From the NCBI GenBank assembly GCA_018449715.1, contig JAAVVA010000001.1, forward strand, positions 930,001 through 994,000: DNA of 64,000 bases. The letters are read 5' to 3'. Within the stretch, counting starts at the first letter, position 1, and each line of letters begins with the position of its first letter. This DNA comes from Acidobacteriaceae bacterium dw_441. GTDB taxonomy: Bacteria > Acidobacteriota > Terriglobia > Terriglobales > Acidobacteriaceae. Position numbers and translations under genes: made by a program. The notes under the pieces were generated by a model. The model did not search any database and was not told where the DNA came from. It worked only from the letters and a program-made list of their open reading frames with translations. Below, in pieces: positions 15,774 to 24,485 of the stretch.

Positions 15774-17003
15774 ATGGGAAATTTTTCGATTGCACTAAGT
15801 GGTCTGCAGTCCAGCACCACGGCTCTTAACACCATCGGAAACAACCTGGCCAACATTGACACGACGGCCTACAAGGACATGAGGACGACCTTCGAGGATC
15901 TGTTCTATCAGCAGATCGGCAGCACAGGGTCGGGCGATTTGCTGCAGGTTGGCGCGGGAACGCGTGTCAACGGCACGGCGACAGACTTCACGCAGGGAAC
16001 GAGCCTGCCGACAAATAAGTCGACGGATATGTCTCTGAATGGCAATGGATTTTTTGTCGTCGATTCGCATGGATCGCAGGAATTGACCCGCGCAGGTGAT
16101 TTTCAACTGAGTCTGACAGGTAAGCTGACGACCTCGAATGGAGCGAACGTGCTGGGGTATCCAGCAAAGAACGGCGTGCCCGATCAGAATGCGAGCCTGG
16201 GGCCGATCATTCTTCCGGTAGGTGCGACGCAGCCTGCACATGCCACCAGCAATATCTCGATCACCGCGAACCTCGATGCGGGAGCCTCGGTGGGAGACCA
16301 GGTAACGACGCCGGTGAAGGTGTATGACTCGCTGGGCAAGAGCTATGACGCTACGGTGACCTATACCAAGACGGGCTCGAACCAGTGGAACTATCAGGTC
16401 TCGATGCCGGCCGGATCATACACGGGAACTCCAGTGAACGACAGCGGCACGCTGACCTTTGATGCGAGCGGTAATCTGACGGCTCCAGCTGGTCCGATCG
16501 CTGGAATCGGTTTTCCTGGGCTTGCGGACGGAGCCAGCGATATGAACTTCAGCGTCAACCTGTATGACTCTTATGGAAATCCGACACTGACACAGACGAA
16601 TGCTCCGTCGAACAACGGCGCGGCACCGCAGGATGGCTATGCCAGCGGCAGCTACACAGACTTTACCGTCGATGAGAACGGGGTGGTGACGGCAAAGTTC
16701 GACAATAACAATACGATGGTTGTGGGTCAGGTCGCGGTCGCCACGGTGACCAACATCGACGGTCTGCAGCGTGTGGGCAACAACAACTACATTACGACGT
16801 CGGCTTCGGGCGATGCCGTGGTGGGTGCGGCTGGAACGGGCGGACGAGCGACAATCGAGGATATGTCGCTCGAGCAGTCGAACGTCGATATCTCGACTGA
16901 GTTTGCGAACCTGATCATCGCACAGCGCTCGTTCGAGGCGAATTCGAAGACGATTACAACCTTCGATTCGGTGACGCAATCTACGCTGGCCATGATTCGC
17001 TAA
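15774..17003 (+). CDS. flgE: flagellar hook protein FlgE
   Basis: 409 residues. N-terminal rod/hook motif (about 6-31) with NTIGNNLANIDTTAYK; D1/D2 region with LNGNGFFVV and a Gly/Asn-rich outer domain; C-terminal FlgE motif with VDISTEFANLIIAQRSFEANSKTI and the end TLAMIR. The length fits hook protein rather than FlgF or FlgG (about 250). A strong ribosome site (AAGGGGGGAA) lies just upstream, suiting a protein needed in about a hundred copies. It ends the operon at a terminator. Confidence 0.94.
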   Translation: MGNFSIALSGLQSSTTALNTIGNNLANIDTTAYKDMRTTFEDLFYQQIGSTGSGDLLQVGAGTRVNGTATDFTQGTSLPTNKSTDMSLNGNGFFVVDSHGSQELTRAGDFQLSLTGKLTTSNGANVLGYPAKNGVPDQNASLGPIILPVGATQPAHATSNISITANLDAGASVGDQVTTPVKVYDSLGKSYDATVTYTKTGSNQWNYQVSMPAGSYTGTPVNDSGTLTFDASGNLTAPAGPIAGIGFPGLADGASDMNFSVNLYDSYGNPTLTQTNAPSNNGAAPQDGYASGSYTDFTVDENGVVTAKFDNNNTMVVGQVAVATVTNIDGLQRVGNNNYITTSASGDAVVGAAGTGGRATIEDMSLEQSNVDISTEFANLIIAQRSFEANSKTITTFDSVTQSTLAMIR

Positions 17004-17028
17004 AGCAGGAAACAGCAGATGAGAGATG

Positions 17029-17050
17029 GGCGGCTTCGGCCGCCTTTTCT
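17029..17050 (+). terminator. intrinsic terminator after flgE
   Basis: GGCGGC-TTCG-GCCGCC at 17029-17044, a stable UUCG tetraloop hairpin, followed by TTTTCTT. It separates the flgB-flgE operon from the fliL operon. Confidence 0.85.
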
Positions 17051-17095
17051 TATTGGGCGATGATGAAGGTCTGCTAATAAAGACTGTCCGAAAGC

Positions 17096-17111
17096 TGGCC
17101 ATGTGATTGCA
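17096..17111 (+). promoter_or_regulatory. probable sigma-54 promoter of fliL operon
   Basis: TGGCCAT-GTGA-TTGCA has GG and GC 10 nt apart, a full TGGC at -24 and a full TTGCA at -12. It follows the flgE terminator by 45 bp, where a new promoter is needed. The predicted start, about 17122, is only 5 nt before the fliL ATG chosen here, so either the message is nearly leaderless or fliL starts at 17193. Confidence 0.55.
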
Positions 17112-17126
17112 CAGGTAATGGGCATC

Positions 17127-17675
17127 ATGGCTACTACACCTACACCTCCTATTATCCAGACAAAGATTACCTCCGATCCGGTGAAGCTTCCGATGATGCC
17201 TCTGCTGGGTTCTGTTGTCGTCGGTGTAATCGTTGCGACGGTTGCTGTCGGCGGCGTTTTGTACTACCTGCTGCGTTCGGGCAAGGTGCCGCTGCATGTG
17301 ACGACGACTCCTCCGGCGGTGACCGCGGTTTCTACGAAGACGCACCTTGTTGTGTTGGAACCTCTGCTCGCGAATCTGGCGGATAGCTCGGGCAGCGCGT
17401 ATCTGCGGCTTGGACTTACGTTGCAGGTTGCCGATCCGGTTGCGGAGAAGGGCAAAGAAAAAAAGGAAGAAGAGGCGAAGTCCACAACCAAGGATGAAGA
17501 TGCGGGCGTACGCGATACGGTTCTTTCGGTGCTTGGGCGCGAGACTTCAGAGCAGCTTCTGGCTCCTGAGGGCAAGGAGAGCCTGAAGAAGGAACTAAAG
17601 ACTGCACTTGCCTCGCACAATCCCGAGGTAAAGGTTACGGATCTGTTTCTTACTGAGTTTCTGGTGCAGCGCTAA
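17127..17675 (+). CDS. fliL: flagellar basal body-associated protein FliL
   Basis: 182 residues. One membrane segment at about 26-50 (LLGSVVVGVIVATVAVGGVLYY begins it), then a periplasmic domain with the FliL pattern VVLEPLLANLADSSGSAYLRLGLTLQV and a C-terminal TDLFLTEFLVQR. FliL surrounds the stator and supports torque. The start is uncertain: 17127 has no good ribosome site and lies 5 nt after the predicted transcript start; ATG 17193 has GGTGAAG upstream and would begin right at the membrane segment. Confidence 0.88.
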   Translation: MATTPTPPIIQTKITSDPVKLPMMPLLGSVVVGVIVATVAVGGVLYYLLRSGKVPLHVTTTPPAVTAVSTKTHLVVLEPLLANLADSSGSAYLRLGLTLQVADPVAEKGKEKKEEEAKSTTKDEDAGVRDTVLSVLGRETSEQLLAPEGKESLKKELKTALASHNPEVKVTDLFLTEFLVQR

Positions 17676-17694
17676 GCAAGAGTGGGAGAAAGCT

Positions 17695-18054
17695 ATGTCG
17701 GAGACTGAGCTGGCAAAGGTGGAGACGACGGAGGGGGTTGAGGTGCAGGCGGCGATGTCTGTACCGCCAGTTGCATCTGTCGCTCCGGTTCCACCACAGC
17801 CTGGAATGCAGCGGATCGAAGAGCATACGCAGTGGCCGTTACTGTCGCAGATGACAGTGGCTGCAACAGCGGGGATTCCTTTGAGTGGTTTCAAGGTGAG
17901 AGATCTGCTGCGGTTGGAGGCTGGGAATGTGGTGGAGAGTGCGTGGCCACATACGGAAGACGTTCTTCTTGAGGCCGGACGCGTGCATGTGGCGTGGAGC
18001 GAGTTTGAGGTCGCAGACCAGAAGCTTGTGGTGAGACTTACACGGCTGGCGTAG
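17695..18054 (+). CDS. SpoA-domain switch protein, second FliN-like
   Basis: 119 residues. A Pro-rich N-terminal half is followed by a SpoA (surface presentation of antigens) domain at about 60-118: VAATAGIPLSGFKVRDLLRLEAGNV, ending KLVVRLTRL. This is the fold of FliN and the FliM C-terminus. It sits between fliL and fliO, the place where fliM-fliN normally lie, while a canonical fliM-fliN pair is found at 24486-25787. It may be a second C-ring component or an export-related SpoA protein. Its stop and the start of fliO are 3 nt apart. Confidence 0.85.
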   Translation: MSETELAKVETTEGVEVQAAMSVPPVASVAPVPPQPGMQRIEEHTQWPLLSQMTVAATAGIPLSGFKVRDLLRLEAGNVVESAWPHTEDVLLEAGRVHVAWSEFEVADQKLVVRLTRLA

Positions 18055-18057
18055 TCA

Positions 18058-18336
18058 ATGTCGGGTGACGGAATGGGATTTGAAAGACAAGACGCGATGG
18101 AAGAGATCAAGCAGGGTGGTCTGGCTGGCGTGTTGGTGCGGCTATGGTCGAATCGCCGCCTTGCAAAGGCTGGACAGGAGCGCCAGATGGAACTGCTGGA
18201 GGTGCTTCCATTGGGAAAGCGGCAGTTGATGTTGGTGCGTTGCGGCAAGGAGTGCTTCCTGGTGGGAGGAGGCCTCGACAATATCGGGTCCATCGTGAAG
18301 ATTGAGCCGAGACAGCAGGATGAGCTATGCGGATGA
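18058..18336 (+). CDS. fliO: FliO-like export component without membrane segment
   Basis: 92 residues. The C-terminal half matches the FliO core: MELLEVLPLGKRQLMLVRCGKECFLVGGG, the LPLG-x-[KR] pattern being typical. The N-terminal membrane helix of usual FliO proteins is missing; the first 35 residues are amphipathic and charged. It overlaps fliP by 10 nt. FliO assists assembly of the FliP ring. Gene order supports the name; the fold match alone would be weak. Confidence 0.75.
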   Translation: MSGDGMGFERQDAMEEIKQGGLAGVLVRLWSNRRLAKAGQERQMELLEVLPLGKRQLMLVRCGKECFLVGGGLDNIGSIVKIEPRQQDELCG

Positions 18337-19199
18337 GTCTCGTGAAGCTGTCGATGATTCTACTGCTGCTGATGCCTGCGCTTTGCATGCGCGCATCTGC
18401 CGCAGGTGTAAGTGCGAAGTCATCCTGGGTGAAGGGCGGTGCTGCGGCGTTGCGTTCGGCCCATGCAGGAGCTAAGAAAGCCGCGGGGAAGACGGCAGCG
18501 CATGCTGCGGAGGCTGCGAAGTCGGAGACTCCTGCGGCTCATGCGAAGCAGTCGATTGAAGAGGCGATGAAGGCGGACCACAGTGTTCCGTGGTCGATTG
18601 TGCTGGGGCTTACGCTGCTTACGCTGCTTCCGGCGCTGCTGCTGTCGATCACGCCGATGATCCGGCTGCTGGTGGTCTTCCACTTCCTGCGGCAGGCATT
18701 GGGAACACAGACGGCTCCTTCGAACCAGGTGCTGATGGGACTGGCGCTGATGATGACGTGGTTCCTGATGCAGCCGGTTCTGCTTGAGGTGGAACAGAAG
18801 GCCGTGACGCCGTATCGTGCTGGGGCAATCTCTGGTGAAGAGGCGATGAGCCGCGGTATCCAGCCGGTGAAGACATACATGCTGCGCTATGCGCGAGAGA
18901 AGGATCTTGCGGTCTTTGCTTCGGCGGGAATGTCTGCGCGTCCGCAGACAAAGAATGATCTTCCGGTGCAGGTTGTAGTGCCAGCGTACATGCTCAGCGA
19001 ACTGAAGGCCGGGTTTCAGATCGGCGCGGTGTTGTTTCTTCCGTTCCTGTTGGTGGACCTGGTGATTGCAAGCATTACGACCTCGATTGGAATGATGCAG
19101 CTTCCTCCGGTGGTGATATCAACACCGCTGAAGATCCTGCTGTTTGTGATGGTCGATGGCTGGAATCTGCTGGCAGACCAGCTGATCAAGAGTTTTTGA
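18327..19199 (+). CDS. fliP: flagellar export gate protein FliP
   Basis: 290 residues. Cleavable signal-like N-terminus (about 1-26), an Ala/Lys-rich linker to about 85 that is unusual in length, then the FliP core with LTLLTLLPALLLSITPMIRLLVVFHFLRQALG and the C-terminal DLVIASITTSIGMMQLPPVVISTPLKILLFV. Five FliP form the core of the export gate with FliQ and FliR. It starts inside fliO. The usual enteric length is 245. Confidence 0.95.
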   Translation: MRMSLVKLSMILLLLMPALCMRASAAGVSAKSSWVKGGAAALRSAHAGAKKAAGKTAAHAAEAAKSETPAAHAKQSIEEAMKADHSVPWSIVLGLTLLTLLPALLLSITPMIRLLVVFHFLRQALGTQTAPSNQVLMGLALMMTWFLMQPVLLEVEQKAVTPYRAGAISGEEAMSRGIQPVKTYMLRYAREKDLAVFASAGMSARPQTKNDLPVQVVVPAYMLSELKAGFQIGAVLFLPFLLVDLVIASITTSIGMMQLPPVVISTPLKILLFVMVDGWNLLADQLIKSF

Positions 19200-19209
19200 C
19201 GGAGACGAA

Positions 19210-19479
19210 ATGGGACCGGATCAGACCGTTGAGATGATGCGAAGGCTGTTGATCGAGGCGATGCTTCTGAGCGCGCCCCTGCTCCTGAGCGCCTGCATCA
19301 TCAGCCTTGTGGTCAGCCTGGTACAGACGTTGACCAGCGTGCAGGAGCAGACGCTGACAGCAGTTCCGCGACTTGTCGTGGTCTTCGTGGTTGCGATGAT
19401 CACGCTGCCGTGGACGGTGCATCGTATGGTGACCTATACGCTTCGCTTGTTTCAAGACTTTCACAGGTACCTGGGATAG
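19210..19479 (+). CDS. fliQ: flagellar export gate protein FliQ
   Basis: 89 residues, the standard length. Two hydrophobic helices (about 18-38 and 51-73) with the FliQ motif ISLVVSLVQTLTSVQEQTL between them. GGAGACGAA before the ATG is the ribosome site. Lies 10 nt after fliP and 2 nt before fliR. Confidence 0.95.
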   Translation: MGPDQTVEMMRRLLIEAMLLSAPLLLSACIISLVVSLVQTLTSVQEQTLTAVPRLVVVFVVAMITLPWTVHRMVTYTLRLFQDFHRYLG

Positions 19480-19481
19480 CG

Positions 19482-20264
19482 ATGAACGAGCTGGCTCAAA
19501 CAATACCGGCCAACTGGCCACAGTTTCTGACCTCCGCTCTGTTGGTGATGATTCGTCTCAGCGGTCTGCTGGTCTTTGCGCCAGTGTTTTCGTCGAACGC
19601 AATTGCTCCAAGAATCAAGGCTGGATTCGTCTTTGCGGTCACGGTGCTGCTTGCTCCTGCGGTTGCGGCTGTTCCGGATGCGCGGTCGGAGTTGGACATG
19701 ATGTCGGTGCTGGGAGAGTTGGGCATTGGGCTGACCTTCGGGCTTGCACTGATGATGTTGAACGAGGCCCTGATGTTTGCGGGAATGCTGCTGGGGATAC
19801 AGTTCAGCTTTTCGCTCGTAAATCTAATGGACCCGAACTCGAAGATTGAAACTCCTGTGCTGGGTCAGATGTTGAGCTGGCTGGGAACTCTGGTGCTGAT
19901 TGGCGCAGGGCTTGACCGCACGCTGCTTGCTGCGATAGTGCGAAGCTTTCGCTCAGTGCCGGTAGGGCATGCGATAGTGCAGGCTAAAACGGGAGTGGCG
20001 TTGGTTTCGATGGCAAGCGGGATCTTTCTTGCAGGAGTGCAGCTTGCGGCTCCTGTGATCGCGGCAGCTCTTGTGGTCGAGGTGACGGTCTCTCTGATCG
20101 GAAGGATGGCTCCCCAGCTTCCGGCGATGGTGATTGGAATCCCGTTGAAGACACTCATCTCTTACGGCGTGTTGATTGGAAGTCTCGCTCTGTGGCCGGG
20201 ATGGATCGAGCAACACTTCTCCTTTCTGCTGGATGAGGCGGGAAGACTGGTGGGGGCTGCATGA
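19482..20264 (+). CDS. fliR: flagellar export gate protein FliR
   Basis: 260 residues, six or seven hydrophobic helices. Recognisable segments are the N-terminal MIRLSGLLVFAPVFSSNAIAPRIKAG and the middle GMLLGIQFSFSLVNLMDPNS. FliR completes the FliP5Q4R1 gate. I start it at 19482, 2 nt after fliQ; the longer frame runs back into fliQ. Overlaps flhB by 4 nt (ATGA). Confidence 0.95.
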   Translation: MNELAQTIPANWPQFLTSALLVMIRLSGLLVFAPVFSSNAIAPRIKAGFVFAVTVLLAPAVAAVPDARSELDMMSVLGELGIGLTFGLALMMLNEALMFAGMLLGIQFSFSLVNLMDPNSKIETPVLGQMLSWLGTLVLIGAGLDRTLLAAIVRSFRSVPVGHAIVQAKTGVALVSMASGIFLAGVQLAAPVIAAALVVEVTVSLIGRMAPQLPAMVIGIPLKTLISYGVLIGSLALWPGWIEQHFSFLLDEAGRLVGAA

Positions 20265-21400
20265 GCGGAGAAGCGACAGAGAAAGCAACACCCCAACGAA
20301 AAAAGAAGGCACAGGAAAAAGGCGACGGGGTTCGAAGCCGTGAGTTGCTCTCGGCGATGGCGATGCTGGGCGGTGTGTTGATGATGGGCGCGACCGCGCA
20401 TGGATTCTCCGGAACCTGGGGGAATGTTTACATCGAAAGTCTGCGTTCGGCTGGTATTGGTGAAGTCGCTGGAGAGCGGGGTTGGAACCAGGCCGTATTT
20501 CACATGTTGAAGCCCGCACTGCTTCCCGTAGGTCTGGTGATGGCAGCGAGCTTCGGTTGTGCCCTGATAGCTGGGGTTGCACAGAGTGGCGGAGTGCAGG
20601 TTCATCCCAATGCGCTTGAGCTGAAGTTTTCGCGCCTGAATCCCGCTGAGAACGTAAAGAATCTCTTCAGCCTGAGACAGGTGATGCGGTTGGTGAAATC
20701 GCTTGTGCCTGCAATCGTAATGGTGGCTCTGGGGTGGAGCGCACTGAAGTCGATGATGCTCTCGATGCCTGCGATGAGCATGGTGCGACTACCGATGACG
20801 TTCAGCAGAGCGTATGGGCTCGCACTCGATGCAGCCTGGGTGATGCTCGCATGGTCGGCGCTCGACTATGCGGTGGAGTGGAGAAGCTGGAACGAGCGCC
20901 TGAAGATGAGCAAGCAAGAGGTCCGCGAGGAGATGCGTGACTCGATGGGCAATCCTGAGATCAGGGCCAGAGTTAAGCAAATTCAACATGCGATGCGCCG
21001 TCGCAAGGTGAAGGCGGACATGTCTCGTGCAAGCGTGGTCATTACGAATCCTACGCATTATGCAGTCGCGCTGGAGTTCAGTTTCGAGTCGATGCAGGCT
21101 CCAGTCGTTCTTGCAAAGGGGCGTAACATCTTCGCCGCTGATATTCGCGAAGAGGCGAAGTGGTCTGGCGTGCCGATCGTCGAGAATCCTCCGCTGGCGC
21201 GAAGTCTTTACAGGATGGTGGAGCCAGGGCAGGCGATTCCGTTTGAGCTGTACTCGGCGGTTGCGGGCATTCTTGCCTATCTCTACCGGCAAAAAGTCGA
21301 AGAACGAATGCGCCGTCAGAGGCAGGCGCAACAGATGCAGACAATGCGGTATCCGCTCGCGATGGCAGGTGGAATGCGTGGCGTAGGAGGTGGAATGTGA
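20261..21400 (+). CDS. flhB: flagellar export switch protein FlhB
   Basis: 379 residues. N-terminal ATEKATPQRKKKAQEKGDGVRSRE is the classic FlhB start; four membrane helices follow; the cytoplasmic domain carries the autocleavage motif NPTH in VVITNPTHYAVAL (about residue 263), then GIPIVENPPLAR-like VPIVENPPLARSLY. Self-cleavage at Asn-Pro switches export from hook to filament proteins with FliK. Coupled by 4-nt overlaps to fliR and flhA. Confidence 0.96.
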   Translation: MSGEATEKATPQRKKKAQEKGDGVRSRELLSAMAMLGGVLMMGATAHGFSGTWGNVYIESLRSAGIGEVAGERGWNQAVFHMLKPALLPVGLVMAASFGCALIAGVAQSGGVQVHPNALELKFSRLNPAENVKNLFSLRQVMRLVKSLVPAIVMVALGWSALKSMMLSMPAMSMVRLPMTFSRAYGLALDAAWVMLAWSALDYAVEWRSWNERLKMSKQEVREEMRDSMGNPEIRARVKQIQHAMRRRKVKADMSRASVVITNPTHYAVALEFSFESMQAPVVLAKGRNIFAADIREEAKWSGVPIVENPPLARSLYRMVEPGQAIPFELYSAVAGILAYLYRQKVEERMRRQRQAQQMQTMRYPLAMAGGMRGVGGGM

Positions 21401-23505
21401 GCGCGGAAAAGACGATAGCGCGATGGTCGCCTGCGAAGTTGCAGGCGTTGCTGCTGCCGATTGTGGCAATCAGCATGATCTTTGTGATGCTGATTCCAAT
21501 CCCGAGTTTTGTGCTCGATCTGCTGCTGGCGGCGTCGATCACGGCTTCGGTGATTGTGTTTCTTACTGCGGTGCAGGTCCGGAAGGCAGTGGACTTCTCG
21601 GTCTTTCCGACGCTGCTTCTATTGCTGACCCTGTTCCGGCTCTCACTGAATCTTGCTTCGAGCCGCAGGATTCTTCTGCATGGGCACGAAGGCACGGCTG
21701 CGGCGGGATCTGTGATCGAAGCCTTCGGACAGTTTGTTGTTGGTGGCAATTACGTCGTTGGCTTCGTGCTGTTTCTTGCGCTGATTGCGATCCAGTTTCT
21801 TGTCGTCAGCCACGGCGCAGTGAGAACCGCGGAAGTCACGGCGCGATTCACGCTCGATGCTCTTCCGGGCAAGCAGATGGCGATCGACGCCGATATGAAT
21901 GCTGGCTTGATCGACGAGCAGCAGGCGCGTAAGCGGCGTCAGGCTATTGCTCGTGAGGCGGAGTTTTACGGCGCGATGGACGGTGCGGCGCGCTTCAACC
22001 AGCGCGACTCGATGGCAACAATCCTGATCACCGTCATCAACATCGTTGCTGGGTTGCTGATCGGAGTGATCCAGCAAGGAGCTGATCTTGCGACGGCGGT
22101 GAAGACATACACGATCCTCACCGTCGGTGACGGCTTGGTGACGATGATTCCAAGCCTGCTTGTCTCGGTGGCTGGAGGCATGGTGCTCACGCGCGCATCC
22201 TCTTCGGGCTCGCTCGACCAGGAGCTTGGAACGCAGCTTCTCAAAGGGCGAAACACGCTTTGGATTGCGTGCGGCGTGCTGGTCGCGCTCGCGATGATCC
22301 CCGGCCTTCCCAAGCTGGCCTTCATCCTGATGGCTGCTGGTGTTGCGTTGATTGCGCGTAAGCTTCCCGAAGGTCAGGCGCAGACTGCGAGCACGGACGC
22401 TGAGAGCATGCCTGCAAGCAAAGCGAAGGCTGCTGATGTTGCGGCTCCCGGAGAGAACCTCGCATCGCTGCTCAAGATCGACGAGCTTACGCTTGAGATT
22501 GGTTTCCAGTTAATTCCTCTGGTCGATGAAAAGCAGGGTGGACAGATGCTGAACCGTGTCCGCGCGCTACGTCGTCATCTTGCGACGGAGCTTGGCTTCA
22601 TCGTTCCTTCGGTTCACATCACCGACAACCTTCGTTTGAAGCCACGCGAGTATGTCGTGAGCCTGCGCGGAGTTGAGATTGCGCGTTGGCAAACAGAACA
22701 GAACTGCCTGCTCGCGGTCAATGTCGATCCGAAGGCGAGGCCGTTACCTGGCGTCGAGACGGTGGAGCCTGCATTCGGTGTCTCAGCGCGATGGATCCAG
22801 CCTGGCCTAGAAGAGCAGGCGCTGGCAGCGGGCTACTCGGTAGTCGATCAGACGACCGTTATCGGAACGCATCTTGGAGAGTTGATTCGCCGTCACGCGC
22901 ACGAGCTGTTAGGGCGGCAGGAGGTGAAGCGCCTTCTCGATAGCATGAACGATAGCTATCCCAAGCTGGTTGAAGAGCTGGTGCCGAAGCTGATGTCGCT
23001 TGGAGAGGTGCAGCGGGTTCTGCAGCAGTTGTTGCGGGAACAGGTCTCGATCCGCGACCTTGGCTCCATCCTCGAAGCGATGGTCGAAGCATCGCAGCAA
23101 TCGAAGAATGTTGTGCATGTGGTGGAGAGCGTGCGGCAGTCACTTGGTCGCGGGCTTGTTCATCCGTTGCTCGATCAGGACGGCGGTCTGAAGGTGCTGA
23201 TGCTTGACCAGTCGGTGGAGAACGAACTGATGCACGCCTTCGATCCCCAGGGCGCGACGCTCTTGCTGGGCGATGGTTCGCGTTCGACGGGAATGCCTGC
23301 GGACTTCCTGCGCAGGGTTGTGGATTCTGTGAAGCGGCTAACCGGATCTGCCTCGACATCGGCCCTTCCCGTGCTCCTCTGTCCGAGTCCGGCGCGCTAT
23401 CACGTGCGGCGATGGCTGGAGCCGTTTCTTCCTAAAGTCACGGTGTTGTCTCCTGTAGAGATTCCGCCGGAGATCAGGGTGAGGAGCATCGGCACAGTCG
23501 GTTGA
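21397..23505 (+). CDS. flhA: flagellar export gate protein FlhA
   Basis: 702 residues, full length. Eight hydrophobic helices in the first 320 residues, including DFSVFPTLLLLLTLFRLSLNLASSR and the conserved cytoplasmic loop with FTLDALPGKQMAIDADMNAG; the C-terminal cytoplasmic domain (about 350-700) docks chaperone-substrate complexes, with VHITDNLRLKPREYVVSLRG. It forms the nonameric export ring. The GTG start overlaps the flhB stop by 4 nt. No flhF or flhG follows, unlike many polar-flagellum loci. Confidence 0.96.
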   Translation: MSAEKTIARWSPAKLQALLLPIVAISMIFVMLIPIPSFVLDLLLAASITASVIVFLTAVQVRKAVDFSVFPTLLLLLTLFRLSLNLASSRRILLHGHEGTAAAGSVIEAFGQFVVGGNYVVGFVLFLALIAIQFLVVSHGAVRTAEVTARFTLDALPGKQMAIDADMNAGLIDEQQARKRRQAIAREAEFYGAMDGAARFNQRDSMATILITVINIVAGLLIGVIQQGADLATAVKTYTILTVGDGLVTMIPSLLVSVAGGMVLTRASSSGSLDQELGTQLLKGRNTLWIACGVLVALAMIPGLPKLAFILMAAGVALIARKLPEGQAQTASTDAESMPASKAKAADVAAPGENLASLLKIDELTLEIGFQLIPLVDEKQGGQMLNRVRALRRHLATELGFIVPSVHITDNLRLKPREYVVSLRGVEIARWQTEQNCLLAVNVDPKARPLPGVETVEPAFGVSARWIQPGLEEQALAAGYSVVDQTTVIGTHLGELIRRHAHELLGRQEVKRLLDSMNDSYPKLVEELVPKLMSLGEVQRVLQQLLREQVSIRDLGSILEAMVEASQQSKNVVHVVESVRQSLGRGLVHPLLDQDGGLKVLMLDQSVENELMHAFDPQGATLLLGDGSRSTGMPADFLRRVVDSVKRLTGSASTSALPVLLCPSPARYHVRRWLEPFLPKVTVLSPVEIPPEIRVRSIGTVG

Positions 23506-23545
23506 GCAGAGCGCAGGACAGAAGGCTGAACTTCAAGGGTAAGAA

Positions 23546-24457
23546 ATGGGGACACGGATGAATGCAGGACGATCGATGCCGCTGGATGTGAGAAACGAGG
23601 GCTCCGGTATGCCGCAGTGGTTGGGCGAAGGAAGCAGCGATGTGCAGGCGATACCGGTAGTGCAGAGCAGCGCAAGCCCGCTTCACACACCTGGAGAGAT
23701 CACCGGAGAGGAACGTGATGCTCTGCTGGTGGAGCATCTGGGGACGGTGCGATACATAGCGCGGCGTATTCACGAGCGGTTGCCGCAGCACGTCGATCTC
23801 GATGACCTGGTTTCGGCAGGAGTGGTGGGATTGATCGATGCATTCTCGAAGTTCGACCACAGCAAGAAGGTGCAGTTCAAGAGCTATGCGCAGTTCAGAA
23901 TTCGCGGCGCGATTCTCGACTCGCTGCGCACATTGGATTGGAGTCCCCGTGAGCTTCGTCGCAAGGGGCGAGCGGTAGAAGAGGCGATTCGAGCGGTAAC
24001 GCAGCGTATCGGGCGCGCTCCTTCGGAGCAGGAGATTGCAGCGGAGATGAAGCTGTCGCTCGCGGAGTATCAGCAGCTTCTGGGCGATCTGAAGGGGCTT
24101 GAGATTGGCAGCCTGCACGTGGAGCGCTCCGAGGATTCCGGCGATGAAGAACTGACGTATGTCGCCGGCTCGCCCGAGGAAGATCCGTTGTTTCGCTGTC
24201 TGAAGGGAGAGATGAAGCAGCGCCTGGCCGATGCGATCGACAATCTGCCGGAGAAAGAACGCATGGTGCTGACGCTCTACTACTACGAAGAGCTGACGAT
24301 GAAGGAGATTGGCCTGACGCTCGGCGTGGTGGAGTCTCGCGTCTCGCAGATTCACTCCTCAGCAGTGCTGCGCCTGCGTGCGGCGTTGACAGGCTTGAGA
24401 AGCGGTGGAGCCGTGAAGAAGAAAACCGAGAGGAAGCGCAAGACCGCAACGCGCTAG
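23546..24457 (+). CDS. fliA: flagellar sigma factor FliA (sigma-28)
   Basis: 303 residues. A non-conserved N-terminal 45 residues precede sigma region 2 (VDLDDLVSAGVVGLIDAFSKFD, then KSYAQFRIRGAILDSLRTLDW), region 3 (IGRAPSEQEIAAEM) and region 4 (LPEKERMVLTLYYYEELTMKEIGLTLGV). The SYAQ-RIRGAILDSLR block is diagnostic of FliA/WhiG. It directs late flagellar genes and should read the promoter at 58041-58067; FlgM at 57732-58016 is its likely anti-sigma factor. AAGGGTAAGAA precedes the ATG. Confidence 0.95.
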   Translation: MGTRMNAGRSMPLDVRNEGSGMPQWLGEGSSDVQAIPVVQSSASPLHTPGEITGEERDALLVEHLGTVRYIARRIHERLPQHVDLDDLVSAGVVGLIDAFSKFDHSKKVQFKSYAQFRIRGAILDSLRTLDWSPRELRRKGRAVEEAIRAVTQRIGRAPSEQEIAAEMKLSLAEYQQLLGDLKGLEIGSLHVERSEDSGDEELTYVAGSPEEDPLFRCLKGEMKQRLADAIDNLPEKERMVLTLYYYEELTMKEIGLTLGVVESRVSQIHSSAVLRLRAALTGLRSGGAVKKKTERKRKTATR

Positions 24458-24485
24458 CTCGCGTGCAGAAAGGAGTTTCTGACAG

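Noticed and set aside
17078..17104. Sigma-28-like TAAAG box before fliL
   Set aside because: The -10 half (GGCCATGT) does not match GCCGATAA, and a better sigma-54 match overlaps it.
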